DNA of 26,215 nt, from contig QAKZ01000001.1 of NCBI GenBank assembly GCA_003150175.1, positions 59,207 to 85,421 on the forward strand, given 5' to 3'. The translations under genes and the position numbers were made by a program. The notes under the pieces were generated by a model, which saw only the letters and a program-made list of their open reading frames with translations, did no database searches and was not told the origin of the DNA. Shown here piece by piece: positions 15,602-24,324 of this stretch. This DNA comes from Coriobacteriia bacterium (GTDB lineage: Bacteria; Actinomycetota; Coriobacteriia; Coriobacteriales; Atopobiaceae). Positions within the stretch are counted from its first letter, which is position 1. Every line of letters starts with the position of its first letter.

Positions 15602-16576
15602 GTGTCTGAGACTCCCCTCGTCAGCGTCATGTGCGCAACCTTCAACCAGAAGGACTACATCGGGGACGCAATCGAGAGCTTCTTGATGCAGAAGACGAGC
15701 TTTCCGTTCGAGATCTTGATCAACGACGACTGCTCGACTGACGGAACGACGCAGATTTGCCTTGATTATCAGCGTAAATACCCGGACAAAATCCGCGTGA
15801 TTACCCATGATGAGAACCAGTGGCAATACGGTGCCAAGGTATGGAGCGAGTTCCTTATGCCTGAGGCGCGTGGCAAGTACATGGCGATGTGCGAAGGCGA
15901 CGATTTCTGGACCGACCCGCTGAAGCTTCAGAAGCAGTTCGACGTCATGGAGGCGAACCCCGGTTACACCTCTTGCGTCCACGCCACCGCCAGCGTCAAC
16001 GCAGCCACCAAGAAACGCTTGACCCTCATGCACTTCTACAACGAGAGCCGCCGCGTTGACTTCGCCGATGTGGCGAAGACCGTGCAGTGCTTCGCCTTCA
16101 ACAGCCACTTCATCCGCATGGACGCGATGTGGGACTACGTCCGCTCAGACCTCGCGCAGCTCCCTGACGATGCCGACCACATGATGGTCCTCTACTTCTG
16201 CACCCACGACGACGGCATGTACTACATCGCCGATGAGATGAGCGCCTATCGCCTCTTTGCAAAGGGATCCATCAACCGCACCATGATGGACAGAGAGGAC
16301 TACAGGCAGCAGGTCCAGACCAAGCACAACGAGCGGGTCCAAACCCTTGAGTTCGTGGACAAAATGACTGATGGGCGCTTGCACGGAGAAATCATTGCCG
16401 GGATAGACGGCATGGATTTCGCGCTCTACAAAGACTTACGCGACTACCGCACGCTTAAGCGTCGCTGGCCAGACCGCCTGACCAAGGAGAGCTTCCCCTC
16501 GAGGGTAAATCTCTTTCTCTACACGTATGCGAAGCCGCTCCACAAGCTCGCGTACTCCGTGTATTGCAAGCTCTAG
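15602..16576 (+). CDS. GT2 glycosyltransferase
   Basis: This encodes 324 residues. The start is a GTG at 15602, with AAAGGAG six bases upstream; an in-frame ATG at 15560 overlaps the previous gene and would add an unlikely polar tail. The domain begins PLVSVMCATFNQKDYI, has INDDCSTDGT (40-49) and the metal site CEGDDFWTDP (E98-D101). The CEGDDFW form marks a GT2 subgroup common in capsule and exopolysaccharide clusters. The C-terminal part carries conserved-looking LHGEI and a basic, aromatic tail that may bind the membrane surface. The donor and acceptor are unknown. It is the second gene of the unit begun by the preceding GT2. Confidence 0.85.
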   Translation: MSETPLVSVMCATFNQKDYIGDAIESFLMQKTSFPFEILINDDCSTDGTTQICLDYQRKYPDKIRVITHDENQWQYGAKVWSEFLMPEARGKYMAMCEGDDFWTDPLKLQKQFDVMEANPGYTSCVHATASVNAATKKRLTLMHFYNESRRVDFADVAKTVQCFAFNSHFIRMDAMWDYVRSDLAQLPDDADHMMVLYFCTHDDGMYYIADEMSAYRLFAKGSINRTMMDREDYRQQVQTKHNERVQTLEFVDKMTDGRLHGEIIAGIDGMDFALYKDLRDYRTLKRRWPDRLTKESFPSRVNLFLYTYAKPLHKLAYSVYCKL

Positions 16577-16612
16577 AGCATCTCCAAAAGAGCAACGAAC
16601 GCTATTTCAAGC

Positions 16613-16653
16613 AAGAAGGCCACACCGTGCAGCTGCTACGATGTGGCCTTCTT
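16613..16653. terminator. terminator of the two-gene GT2 unit
   Basis: A perfect 12-bp stem (16613-16624 with 16642-16653) around a 17-base loop ends in TTCTTT on the plus strand and is A-rich on its other side, so it can also act on the converging DUF6541-like gene that ends at 16674. Confidence 0.8.
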
Positions 16654-16673
16654 TGCTGTGACTTATAAGGGAA

Positions 16674-18716
16674 CTAATCGAGTGCCGTGATTCGGTATAG
16701 GCGCATGTCCCCTTCCGAGAGCACGAGCTCGAACCCAGGCGTTGCTTCATTAATCTGCATAATGCCGTTCCACTCGACCTTCTGGTAGGTCATCAGATTT
16801 ATCGAGGCATCCTTGCTAAAGGAGCCGTTCTTGCACCCCTCATCGAGCTGGAGCACGTACTTGACTCCTTCGCGCTGTGCGGCAGCCTTTACATCAGGAT
16901 CCGTTGCGATCCGGTTGAGCCCACGGCGAATAATCTGCGAATCCTCATCGGGGTCGAGTCCAAAGAGACCGAACATGACATCGATATCGTCTGTAGCATA
17001 GGCATACGCGCTGCCGTCGTAGCTCACGTTCGCGACGCAGGAGTTGCCAACCAGCGGTTTTACCTTCTTGAGAAAAGCTCGCTCAGAGAGGTCAAGGGGA
17101 TGAATCTCATCGTTGTTGTACGCATCGCGCATCTCGAATTGCACGGCATCGAACCCGTAGCAGCGCCAGTACCAGTCGACGAACCCCAGCGCAACGTAGT
17201 TGAAGACCATTACGCAGGCAACAACAGCCGCAGCAACGCATGAACCTACCTTCATTGAACCGGCGGGGGACTTCTCGAGTTTCTGCCCAATAAGAACAGC
17301 GTATGACTCGGACGCCTCGATAACAGCGTCTATGCCCAAGCAAATAAGCGGCACGGCAAAAATGGACGCCACAGCAGCAAGTCGATGGAAATCGCTGTAG
17401 AAGAAACCGCAGATAAGGTACTTGATGCTGCTCCTCACGCTCACCGAGACCACGTAGAGGAAAACAGCGATGATATACGAGAGCACAAGCCATCGATGGC
17501 GAGAATCTATCAATGCAGCGATGGTGCCAAGAAGAACCGCCAGCTCCATAGCGAACTGAGGGCGCCAAAGGACATACGAGAAATTGAAGCCCCACTCGAG
17601 AGCGGTACCCAAGCGCATCATTGGCTCACGCGGATAGTAAACGATGTCGTGCATAGCGGGGACTTGGGTCAATCCAAGCCAAAGTGCCAGGAAGGTGAGG
17701 GCAAGTCCGACTTCAGCAAGAATCGAAAAAGCGCCCGCATGGGGCCTGTCGCCAAAATAGGCCTTGACTCGAGTGCGCACTTGATAGAGGCAGAACGGAA
17801 TGAGGAACACCGCCGTCGAAAAAATGCCGTTGGGCTGAGCCAGGGCAAGCGCGATGCCGCCCAGGACAAATAGCGCAGCCTTCGTCCCCAGTTTGCTTCC
17901 CATCTTTGGATAGAAAAAAGAGATAAAAACAGCCGCCACCAAAGGCATCATGCAAAACGTCGCAAGATTGGGATACAGCGGGCCAAAGAGCATGATTCGC
18001 CAGGGCCAGAAGGCGACCGCTAAGCAGAAGATACCAGAAAGCCACACCACACGACGCTTATGCGGAAACAGGGTCGCCATAAGAGCAACGATGCCCGAGG
18101 GGTAGACGCCGATGATGAAGGCGAGATTCGCGATATGCTGCGCGATTGGCGCCGTGGTTCCAGTGGTTGTCTGCGCAAGGGCTGCAACCATATGCCACGC
18201 TGAGGGATAGAAAGAGCCCCTCAGCGAAGAGAAATTACGCGTGTTCACAAAAGATTGGATACGGCTAAGGTGAAACGCATTGTCGTAGTACTGGATGAAG
18301 TTATCCGGGCTGCCGAGCGACGTAACGTAGACAGCCAGAGCCGTAGCGACAGCGGTCACCAAAGCAAGGATCATCCCCAGCCTCACGGCCGTGAGATGGC
18401 TCAAGATTCCCTTGGATGACTGCGGCTCGTTCGCCTCGCCGACAAAGCAAAGCGAATACCCACATGCGCGACGGCGCGAACGGGCAAAGAACAACAGCCC
18501 AATCATAATCAACGGAAGCGGCAGCGTTACCCAACCACACGGAACATGAATGACCCCGTAGACGATCGACAGAACGGCATAGAGCGCGACCGAGATCACG
18601 GGAGCGCAAGCAAAGGCAAGCTCCGACTGCAAGCGCATTCCGCGGGCAATCAGATATCCCGGGATCCAAAGGAAGGCAAGCGCGGCCACGACGCCCCAGG
18701 CAAGCTCAAACCACAT
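16674..18716 (-). CDS. DUF6541-like polytopic membrane protein
   Basis: This encodes 680 residues with about 13-14 membrane segments and an extracytoplasmic C-terminal domain of about 170 residues. After the fourth segment is an outside loop SPDNFIQYYDNAFHLSRI with Asp and His residues, and then YPSAWHM. Both fit the DUF6541 family, which I take to be GT-C-like glycosyltransferases. The C-terminal part (NSCVANVSYDGSAYAYA, GVKYVLQLDEG) resembles the globular domain seen in YfhO-like enzymes. The ATG directly abuts the stop of the YfhO-like gene, with AAGGAGG at the end of that gene as ribosome binding site, so they are coupled. A role in adding a lipid-phosphate-derived sugar to the wall glycan is inferred. 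Confidence 0.75.
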   Translation of the reverse strand: MWFELAWGVVAALAFLWIPGYLIARGMRLQSELAFACAPVISVALYAVLSIVYGVIHVPCGWVTLPLPLIMIGLLFFARSRRRACGYSLCFVGEANEPQSSKGILSHLTAVRLGMILALVTAVATALAVYVTSLGSPDNFIQYYDNAFHLSRIQSFVNTRNFSSLRGSFYPSAWHMVAALAQTTTGTTAPIAQHIANLAFIIGVYPSGIVALMATLFPHKRRVVWLSGIFCLAVAFWPWRIMLFGPLYPNLATFCMMPLVAAVFISFFYPKMGSKLGTKAALFVLGGIALALAQPNGIFSTAVFLIPFCLYQVRTRVKAYFGDRPHAGAFSILAEVGLALTFLALWLGLTQVPAMHDIVYYPREPMMRLGTALEWGFNFSYVLWRPQFAMELAVLLGTIAALIDSRHRWLVLSYIIAVFLYVVSVSVRSSIKYLICGFFYSDFHRLAAVASIFAVPLICLGIDAVIEASESYAVLIGQKLEKSPAGSMKVGSCVAAAVVACVMVFNYVALGFVDWYWRCYGFDAVQFEMRDAYNNDEIHPLDLSERAFLKKVKPLVGNSCVANVSYDGSAYAYATDDIDVMFGLFGLDPDEDSQIIRRGLNRIATDPDVKAAAQREGVKYVLQLDEGCKNGSFSKDASINLMTYQKVEWNGIMQINEATPGFELVLSEGDMRLYRITALD

Positions 18717-21197
18717 TTAAGCCTCCTTCTGAATGTCGGTCTTCTTGCCGCTCCGAGAAAGGAAGAAGCAACACAGCGCTGTAACGACAATTCCGACAAG
18801 AGAGAGCGTGATGCCCATACCCTGCCCCTCGGTTCGATAGGTCACCGTGACCTCATGAGAACCAGAAGGCAGGATAAAGCCAACGAAACCGTAATCCGCA
18901 CGGAAGCTCTCGACCGGCTGGCCATCGACCGTGACATCCCAGGTCCCGGTATAAGGAACAGGAACGACTACCGCCCCATCGGCGTCACCCTCAAAGGTTC
19001 CCGTGAGCTCATGCTCATTGGCCTTCTCCATAGAGGCGGATACGTTGGAAGCACCGAGCTTGTCTGCATAAGCAGTGGCAATATCGTCAGGGACAATGAC
19101 GCTATCCGCGAGAAGCTTACGGCGAGAAGCCGCGTCCGGAAGGGCTTTTGCCTCAGATTCGCTCACGACGTTGCCGCGCACACTGGCAAAGCCATCGCTG
19201 CCTTCGACCCGATAGACATACAGGGGCCCAACCTTTTGCGACAGCGTTGCCCAGTCATTCGTCATCTCCCCATAAGAGAAGACGTACCTCAGTCCGATGA
19301 GATTGAGCACAGACGCATCCGGCGCAGGGTCGTTGCTGAACATCTGCGTGTAATACGCCCAGGAGCACTCAGCCTCGGGCCAGAGCTGGTCATAGAAATC
19401 AAGAAGGTCGGCATCCAGAGTGCTGTTATAAGCCGAAGCGCCGTCGTAATGCTCGATCCAGCTATCGCTCGCCAAGAAATGGTCGCAATAGGTCTTATCG
19501 ATACGATACATGTCGTTATCGAGGCCACGCACGTACTCAAGAGCACCATCCGTATTCGCATCAGCGGGAGACGCGAAAGAATGCGGGAAGCTCTCGATAG
19601 ACAGGAGATTGCGGTTATTCGTGCAGTAGAAACCATCGAAGAAGCTCGACGCTACCAGCGTGCCCAAGAACACGAGGTTCAAGAGCTGTGCGAAATTAGG
19701 CAGCTTGCAGGCGGCTATGAGACATGCAAGGCCAACGACCACGAGCAGAACAAATACGGCCGAAGGAAGCTTTCCGCTCGCAGCGTTAAAGAGCGACCAG
19801 CCCAAAACAGCAAAGGACAGGACCGCGGCGATGATAAGCGAAGCAACGGCTGCTTTGCCGGGGAGAATTCTCTTTTCCAACGCGATAGCAACTGCGATGC
19901 ACACAGGGATCCCAAGCATGCCGGAACTTCGATACTGGAATCGCACCATTGCCGTAAACAACGTGGGCAGGAACTGCCCAAAGCAATAGAGCAGGACAAG
20001 GAGGGTGGATATCCCCACCAGGATCTTGCCCCGCTTATCGAGCTCAGTTGCCGCCCAGTGGAAGAACTGGGAAAGAAGCAGCAGGATACCGCAGGAGAAG
20101 CCAAGTTGGATGAACTCATACGGGAAACTGCCGGTATACCCCACTTCGCCGAGGTCCGAAACGATGCCAGCAGTCGTGTTTGAACCGTTGTTGAGAAGGC
20201 TTCCGCCAAAAAGTCGAGAGAAGATAGCCGGTACCCAATCAAGATTAACGAGGCCTAAGCTCCCCACAACCTTGTCGCCCATAGAAGAGCCGCTCGAGGT
20301 GCGAGAAGTCTCCTGCAGCAAGAAGTGTGCATACGGGATGAAGAGGACGCAGCTTAGAAATGCGCCGCACACAACCGGTAATGCCATCTTGAGAATCAAC
20401 TGGAGGATGCCAAGCGGCTTCTCTTCCTTTCTCGTTGCAAAGATGCGAAGAAGGAGATAGATCGCCGCAAAAAGCAGGACCATAAATGAGATGTAGGCAG
20501 ACCACAGGAGGATGACCGCGACAGAAACGGTAACGCGTAAGAAAGCAGGAACAGACTGCTTCTCCAGGTAAAGCTCATAGCAAAGAACAACGAGCGTAAG
20601 CATGGGCAACATGCTGCCCAAGAAGAAATTCTGGCCTAGAAGAAGCAGATAGCTCGAGAACCCATAGAGCAAAGAAGCAACGAGACGAGCAAGCGGATTC
20701 TCACAGAAACGTGTCAGAAGATGGTCGAACAGATAGACCGAAAGCAAGATGCGGACTGATTGAGTAATGACCAGAGCAAGACTCAAATGCCCGGTGCCCA
20801 GAAGGAGCCCCAGCGGGATAAAGATGAGGTTGAACGGGTCGTAGAGCCAGGTCTGGTAAGAAGGCAGATTGACGCCCAGGCCGTACTCGAAGCTCCAGAT
20901 ATCGAAGTTCCCGCTCCTGATGTTCTCTACCAGGTTGGTATAGAAGGGAACGTACTGCTCGATGGTATCGGTACCGGTATCCCCCGGGCCAAAACAAAAG
21001 CCGACCTTCTGAGCATAAAGCCGCCAATAAATCGCCGCGAGCCCCAAAACCGAGATCACGCCGAGGAAAACCAGTTCGTCCTTTGTCCTCGACTTAGACG
21101 TCGAATTTAGGTAGCGATAACGGTGATACATCGCATAGAACGTGGCCAACGCAGCGAGAAGCACAACTGCAAGGTACTTATAATTCGACCAAACCAT
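18717..21197 (-). CDS. YfhO family membrane protein (GT-C-like)
   Basis: This encodes 826 residues with about 13 membrane segments followed by an extracytoplasmic domain (about 560-800) and a final membrane anchor ending in a Lys-rich tail. The first outside loop has GDTGTDTIEQYVPFYTNLVE (about 72-91), the D...QYxPF signature of YfhO proteins; a NLPSYQTWLYDPFN stretch follows. Bacillus YfhO and its relatives are linked to glycosylation of lipoteichoic acid or other wall polymers from lipid-phosphate sugars. The start is an ATG four bases after GGAG. A well-placed promoter lies just upstream (21218-21246). It heads an operon with the DUF6541-like gene. Confidence 0.85.
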   Translation of the reverse strand: MVWSNYKYLAVVLLAALATFYAMYHRYRYLNSTSKSRTKDELVFLGVISVLGLAAIYWRLYAQKVGFCFGPGDTGTDTIEQYVPFYTNLVENIRSGNFDIWSFEYGLGVNLPSYQTWLYDPFNLIFIPLGLLLGTGHLSLALVITQSVRILLSVYLFDHLLTRFCENPLARLVASLLYGFSSYLLLLGQNFFLGSMLPMLTLVVLCYELYLEKQSVPAFLRVTVSVAVILLWSAYISFMVLLFAAIYLLLRIFATRKEEKPLGILQLILKMALPVVCGAFLSCVLFIPYAHFLLQETSRTSSGSSMGDKVVGSLGLVNLDWVPAIFSRLFGGSLLNNGSNTTAGIVSDLGEVGYTGSFPYEFIQLGFSCGILLLLSQFFHWAATELDKRGKILVGISTLLVLLYCFGQFLPTLFTAMVRFQYRSSGMLGIPVCIAVAIALEKRILPGKAAVASLIIAAVLSFAVLGWSLFNAASGKLPSAVFVLLVVVGLACLIAACKLPNFAQLLNLVFLGTLVASSFFDGFYCTNNRNLLSIESFPHSFASPADANTDGALEYVRGLDNDMYRIDKTYCDHFLASDSWIEHYDGASAYNSTLDADLLDFYDQLWPEAECSWAYYTQMFSNDPAPDASVLNLIGLRYVFSYGEMTNDWATLSQKVGPLYVYRVEGSDGFASVRGNVVSESEAKALPDAASRRKLLADSVIVPDDIATAYADKLGASNVSASMEKANEHELTGTFEGDADGAVVVPVPYTGTWDVTVDGQPVESFRADYGFVGFILPSGSHEVTVTYRTEGQGMGITLSLVGIVVTALCCFFLSRSGKKTDIQKEA

Positions 21198-21217
21198 TTG
21201 ACTCCGAGGGGTTGAAC

Positions 21218-21253
21218 AACATAGATTGTTAAAGAGTTTACTTCAATGAAGTA
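21218..21253 (-). promoter_or_regulatory. promoter of the YfhO operon with a palindrome over the -35
   Basis: On the minus strand, TTGAAG (21246-21241) is followed by a 17-base spacer and TATGTT (21223-21218), each four of six matches to consensus. This predicts a leader of about 14 bases with the ribosome binding site. A perfect inverted repeat TACTTC-3-GAAGTA (21239-21253) covers the -35 and could be an operator. Confidence 0.5.
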
Positions 21254-21272
21254 TCTAATAATTTCGACAAAC

Positions 21273-21303
21273 AAAAAGCCCAGAGTGATTGCTCACCCTG
21301 GGC
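21273..21303 (-). terminator. rho-independent terminator of the L,D-transpeptidase gene
   Basis: On the minus strand an 11-bp stem with one G-T pair (21303-21293 with 21288-21278) closes a GCAA tetraloop and is followed directly by TTTTTG. It lies 20 bases beyond the stop at 21324 and separates this gene from the YfhO promoter. Confidence 0.85.
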
Positions 21304-21323
21304 CTTATAGCTACAGAAACAGA

Positions 21324-24245
21324 CTAGAAGCTATAGACCAACGTCCCCAGAGGAATGTTGTTGTAAATCCACCAAGCATTAGCCTCAAGCAAACGCACGC
21401 AGCCATGTGAAATCTGCTTACCAGTCTGCGAGGGATCGCTGTGATTACCACAGGTGGAGTGGAAACCCTGCGCACCAAAGAAAGAGGTAAAAGCAACAAG
21501 ACCATCAGAAGGAACGGACGCTTTATGGACTTCGGTACCGTCCCAATTGTTGCCAATGAACATATCAAACCCCTTACCGCCGATATTGGGGTCGTCCGTC
21601 AAGAAAGTGCCGTGATCATAGGTGTGAGGATCGCCAACGCCAGCAGCCCAGTCAAAGATGGGCTTCCAGTCGCCTTGTTTACCCTGGAAAATAGCAACGC
21701 GGCATGCGGTGTTATCAATAGTGATGATATAAGGCTGCACGCCATAGCTAGAAGCCCTCGCAAGTCCAGACTTATCCTTGATTCTCTGCCATGCGTTATA
21801 GCAAGAGGTGGAGTAAGCAGTACCGCCAAACGTCCACCTCCCGTTGACGAAAACCCAACCGTTCGAAATGGTCGTCTCCGTCAACTTCCAGCTCTGAGCA
21901 GCCGTACCGTTCGCATCATACAGCTGGACGTTTGCACCATCAGATGCATTGGCACCATTGACATCCAGCACACGTCCGGAGCCAACGTTCACAAAGACGA
22001 TTTTTCCGCCATCGATGATACGAACAGTCCAGGACTGAGCAGCGGTACCGTTCTTCTCATAGAGCTGGATATTCGTTCCGTTGCCCTTGCCGCCATCCTT
22101 CGCGTCAAGCGCGAAATCAGAACTACCGGCAGTGATTACGTATGCGTTTCCGCTCTTGGTAATCTTGAACTTCTGAGCGTTCGAATCGTTCTTAGACCAA
22201 ATCTGGACATTTGAGCCGTTCGCGAACGAGCCGTTTTTCACATCGAGCGTCTTGTCCTTGCCAAGACCAGATGCGATGGTGTAGCACCCGTTCTTAATCA
22301 GGTCAGCTGCACGGAAGAAGAAGTGCTGGGCAGCGGTACCGTTTGCCTTATACCCCTGGACAACCGTACCAGAGGACACAGATCCACCAGTAAGGTCAAA
22401 AGCAAACTCAGCGGCATTGACCAGCGAGAAGTAGCCACCCTTCCAGACGGCCTTCCATGTATTGGAAGAAGAAGCATCGGTATTAGAGTTGCCGCTCTGG
22501 ATAATCTTGCCGTTCTGGATGGTTAGCCAACCACCGGAAGCAGCAGTGCGGATACGGTACTCGTTGTTGCCGATCGCATGAATCTCGAAGCGCTGGGCCA
22601 AGGAATCGTTCGAGTCCCAGAGCTGAAGCTGGCCGCCGTCAGAAGAAGAGCCGTTCTTGATGTCGAAGACACGACCCGTGTTGTTGAAGGCGATAATCTG
22701 GTAAATACCCGTGCCGTCAGAGCCGGTCTTGATGAAGTCGCCGTCCTTGGTGAGGCGCCAACGCTGAGCAGAGCTCTTGTCAAAGAGGTAGCCCCACACG
22801 TTGGTCCCGTTGGAGGTTCCGGCCCACTGAGCATCGAGGGCAAGGCCCGTAGCCTTGTTCACCAGATAGAAGAAGCCCTGATCCTTGCGGATAGCCCACT
22901 TCTGCGCAGCCGTGTTGTTCGAGGCGTACTGCTGCACATTGGTGCCGGGAATGATGCCCGCAGCGTTCAGGTCCAGAACCTTGCCGCTGCCCAGGTTCGT
23001 GATGGTGTAATAGCCATTGCCGTCGTACTCGAAGTAGAAGCGCTGAGCAGATGTGCCGTTCTTGTCGTAAAGCTGGGCGTTGCCGCCGTTGTCCATCGAG
23101 GCGCCGTTGATATCGAGCACCTTGTTGCCATTGGCTTTATCGGAGCCGATGACATAGACGCCGTCCTCGACCGGGTGGGCATCACCTGCGGGAGCAGCGG
23201 GGTTGTACTGCAGGAAGTAGAAGGACTGGGCACCCGTGCCGTTGCCCTGATAAATCTGGAGATTCGTCCCGTTGGAAGTACCGCCGGCCCACGCATCGAG
23301 ATAGAAATTGCCAAGCTGCGAGAGAATGGACCAGAGGCCCTTGGAGTTCTTGACGATAGACCAACGCTGCGCCTTAGATCCGTTGCTCTCGTAGAGCCAA
23401 ACGTTGGTGCCGTTCTTCGCCACGCCGTACTGGACGTCGAGGACGAGGTTGGTTCCGTAAAGGCCGATGGTGTAATAGCCACCGTCCTTCTCGTGATACT
23501 TCACTTCCCACTTCTGGGAACCGGTCATGTTGCTTTCATAGAGCTGGGCGTTCGTGCCGTTCGAGCGCCCACCGTTCTGGGCATCGAGGACGGAGTCGAC
23601 CTTATTGCCGGAACCAATGGCGTAGACGCCATCTTCTACGGTCTTGTTCGATGCGGTGTTGGCCTTGTCGGAAGACGCCTTGGCCTCAGTCTCCTCGGCC
23701 TTTGCGTCGTCGGCCTTAGAGGCGTCGTCGGTCGTAGCGCCGTCGGTCGTAGCGCCGTCGGCCTTCGAGTCGGGCTCTTCGGAGTCGTCCTTTTCGGAGT
23801 CGTCCTTATCGTTATCCGCCTTGTCATCGGCCTTGGTGGAATCGCCGTCAGCAGCGCTATCTACCTTGGAACCGTCCTTGGTCGAAGTGTCGCTCTTCGA
23901 AGAGTCGGCCTTTGCATTCTCGGTCGTCGAGGCGTCGGTCTTGGGCTCGTCGACCTTAGTATCGTTGGAAGCGGCGGTGGAATCAGCCGCAGAAGCATCT
24001 GCCTTCGTCGAAGCGGTGACCTTCTCCTCGGTTCCGGCAGCGTCCTGAGACTCGGAGGATGCCTTGAGCCCAGTCTCCTGCTCCTCCGCGGGAATGACCT
24101 GCTCGTTTGCGGACTTCGAAGCCTCATCGGAAACGCCGGCCTCCTCGGCCAGGGCGTTGATGGGTGCAGTAGAAAGCACGGCGACGAAAGCAGCAGAGGA
24201 AATAACCGCGGCCGGACGCCACCAGCCTCTCTGGAACTGAGCCAT
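21324..24245 (-). CDS. secreted L,D-transpeptidase (YkuD) with four ricin-B lectin domains
   Basis: This encodes 973 residues from the ATG at 24245, seven bases after GGAGG; a nine-codon upstream extension is rejected. Residues 1-33 are a signal peptide ending ALA. Residues 34-200 are an acidic low-complexity linker of Ala, Asp, Ser, Thr, Lys and Glu with short tandem repeats. About 202-830 holds four beta-trefoils (starting about 202, 357, 510 and 652), each with three lectin repeats, twelve in all. A short GWVFVNGRW element then leads to the YkuD domain from about 835, with FHSTCGN and the catalytic motif ISHGCVRL (H947, C949). YkuD enzymes make 3-3 cross-links in peptidoglycan or attach proteins to it. 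The lectin part probably holds the enzyme on a wall glycan. A terminator follows and an extended -10 lies upstream, so it can be transcribed alone. Confidence 0.88.
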   Translation of the reverse strand: MAQFQRGWWRPAAVISSAAFVAVLSTAPINALAEEAGVSDEASKSANEQVIPAEEQETGLKASSESQDAAGTEEKVTASTKADASAADSTAASNDTKVDEPKTDASTTENAKADSSKSDTSTKDGSKVDSAADGDSTKADDKADNDKDDSEKDDSEEPDSKADGATTDGATTDDASKADDAKAEETEAKASSDKANTASNKTVEDGVYAIGSGNKVDSVLDAQNGGRSNGTNAQLYESNMTGSQKWEVKYHEKDGGYYTIGLYGTNLVLDVQYGVAKNGTNVWLYESNGSKAQRWSIVKNSKGLWSILSQLGNFYLDAWAGGTSNGTNLQIYQGNGTGAQSFYFLQYNPAAPAGDAHPVEDGVYVIGSDKANGNKVLDINGASMDNGGNAQLYDKNGTSAQRFYFEYDGNGYYTITNLGSGKVLDLNAAGIIPGTNVQQYASNNTAAQKWAIRKDQGFFYLVNKATGLALDAQWAGTSNGTNVWGYLFDKSSAQRWRLTKDGDFIKTGSDGTGIYQIIAFNNTGRVFDIKNGSSSDGGQLQLWDSNDSLAQRFEIHAIGNNEYRIRTAASGGWLTIQNGKIIQSGNSNTDASSSNTWKAVWKGGYFSLVNAAEFAFDLTGGSVSSGTVVQGYKANGTAAQHFFFRAADLIKNGCYTIASGLGKDKTLDVKNGSFANGSNVQIWSKNDSNAQKFKITKSGNAYVITAGSSDFALDAKDGGKGNGTNIQLYEKNGTAAQSWTVRIIDGGKIVFVNVGSGRVLDVNGANASDGANVQLYDANGTAAQSWKLTETTISNGWVFVNGRWTFGGTAYSTSCYNAWQRIKDKSGLARASSYGVQPYIITIDNTACRVAIFQGKQGDWKPIFDWAAGVGDPHTYDHGTFLTDDPNIGGKGFDMFIGNNWDGTEVHKASVPSDGLVAFTSFFGAQGFHSTCGNHSDPSQTGKQISHGCVRLLEANAWWIYNNIPLGTLVYSF
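23729..23807 (-). repeat. two 15-base tandem repeats in the acidic linker
   Basis: Bases 23729-23743 and 23744-23758 are identical 15-base units encoding DGATT-type pentads. Bases 23778-23792 and 23793-23807 are a second identical pair encoding KDDSE. All are in frame, so change in unit number would alter only linker length. Confidence 0.8.
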
Positions 24246-24269
24246 ACAAAAACCTCCATGAATTGGTTT

Positions 24270-24299
24270 CATAGCGACAGCTATGTTTCTAGTCTAACA
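24270..24299 (-). promoter_or_regulatory. promoter and possible operator of the L,D-transpeptidase gene
   Basis: The minus strand reads TGTTAGACT (24299-24291), an extended -10. The expected transcription start, near 24284, falls inside a perfect inverted repeat CATAGC-4-GCTATG (24270-24285). The repeat could be an operator or form a hairpin at the very 5' end of the mRNA. It lies about 25 bases before the start codon. No terminator is seen after the rml genes, so read-through is also possible. Confidence 0.45.
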
Positions 24300-24324
24300 G
24301 CCAACCTTCAGGCAAAGAAATCCC

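Noticed and set aside
18546..20183. Plus-strand open frame of 545 codons opposite the DUF6541/YfhO genes
   Set aside because: It spans the junction of two well supported membrane-protein genes, is highly charged and has no known domain or start signal.
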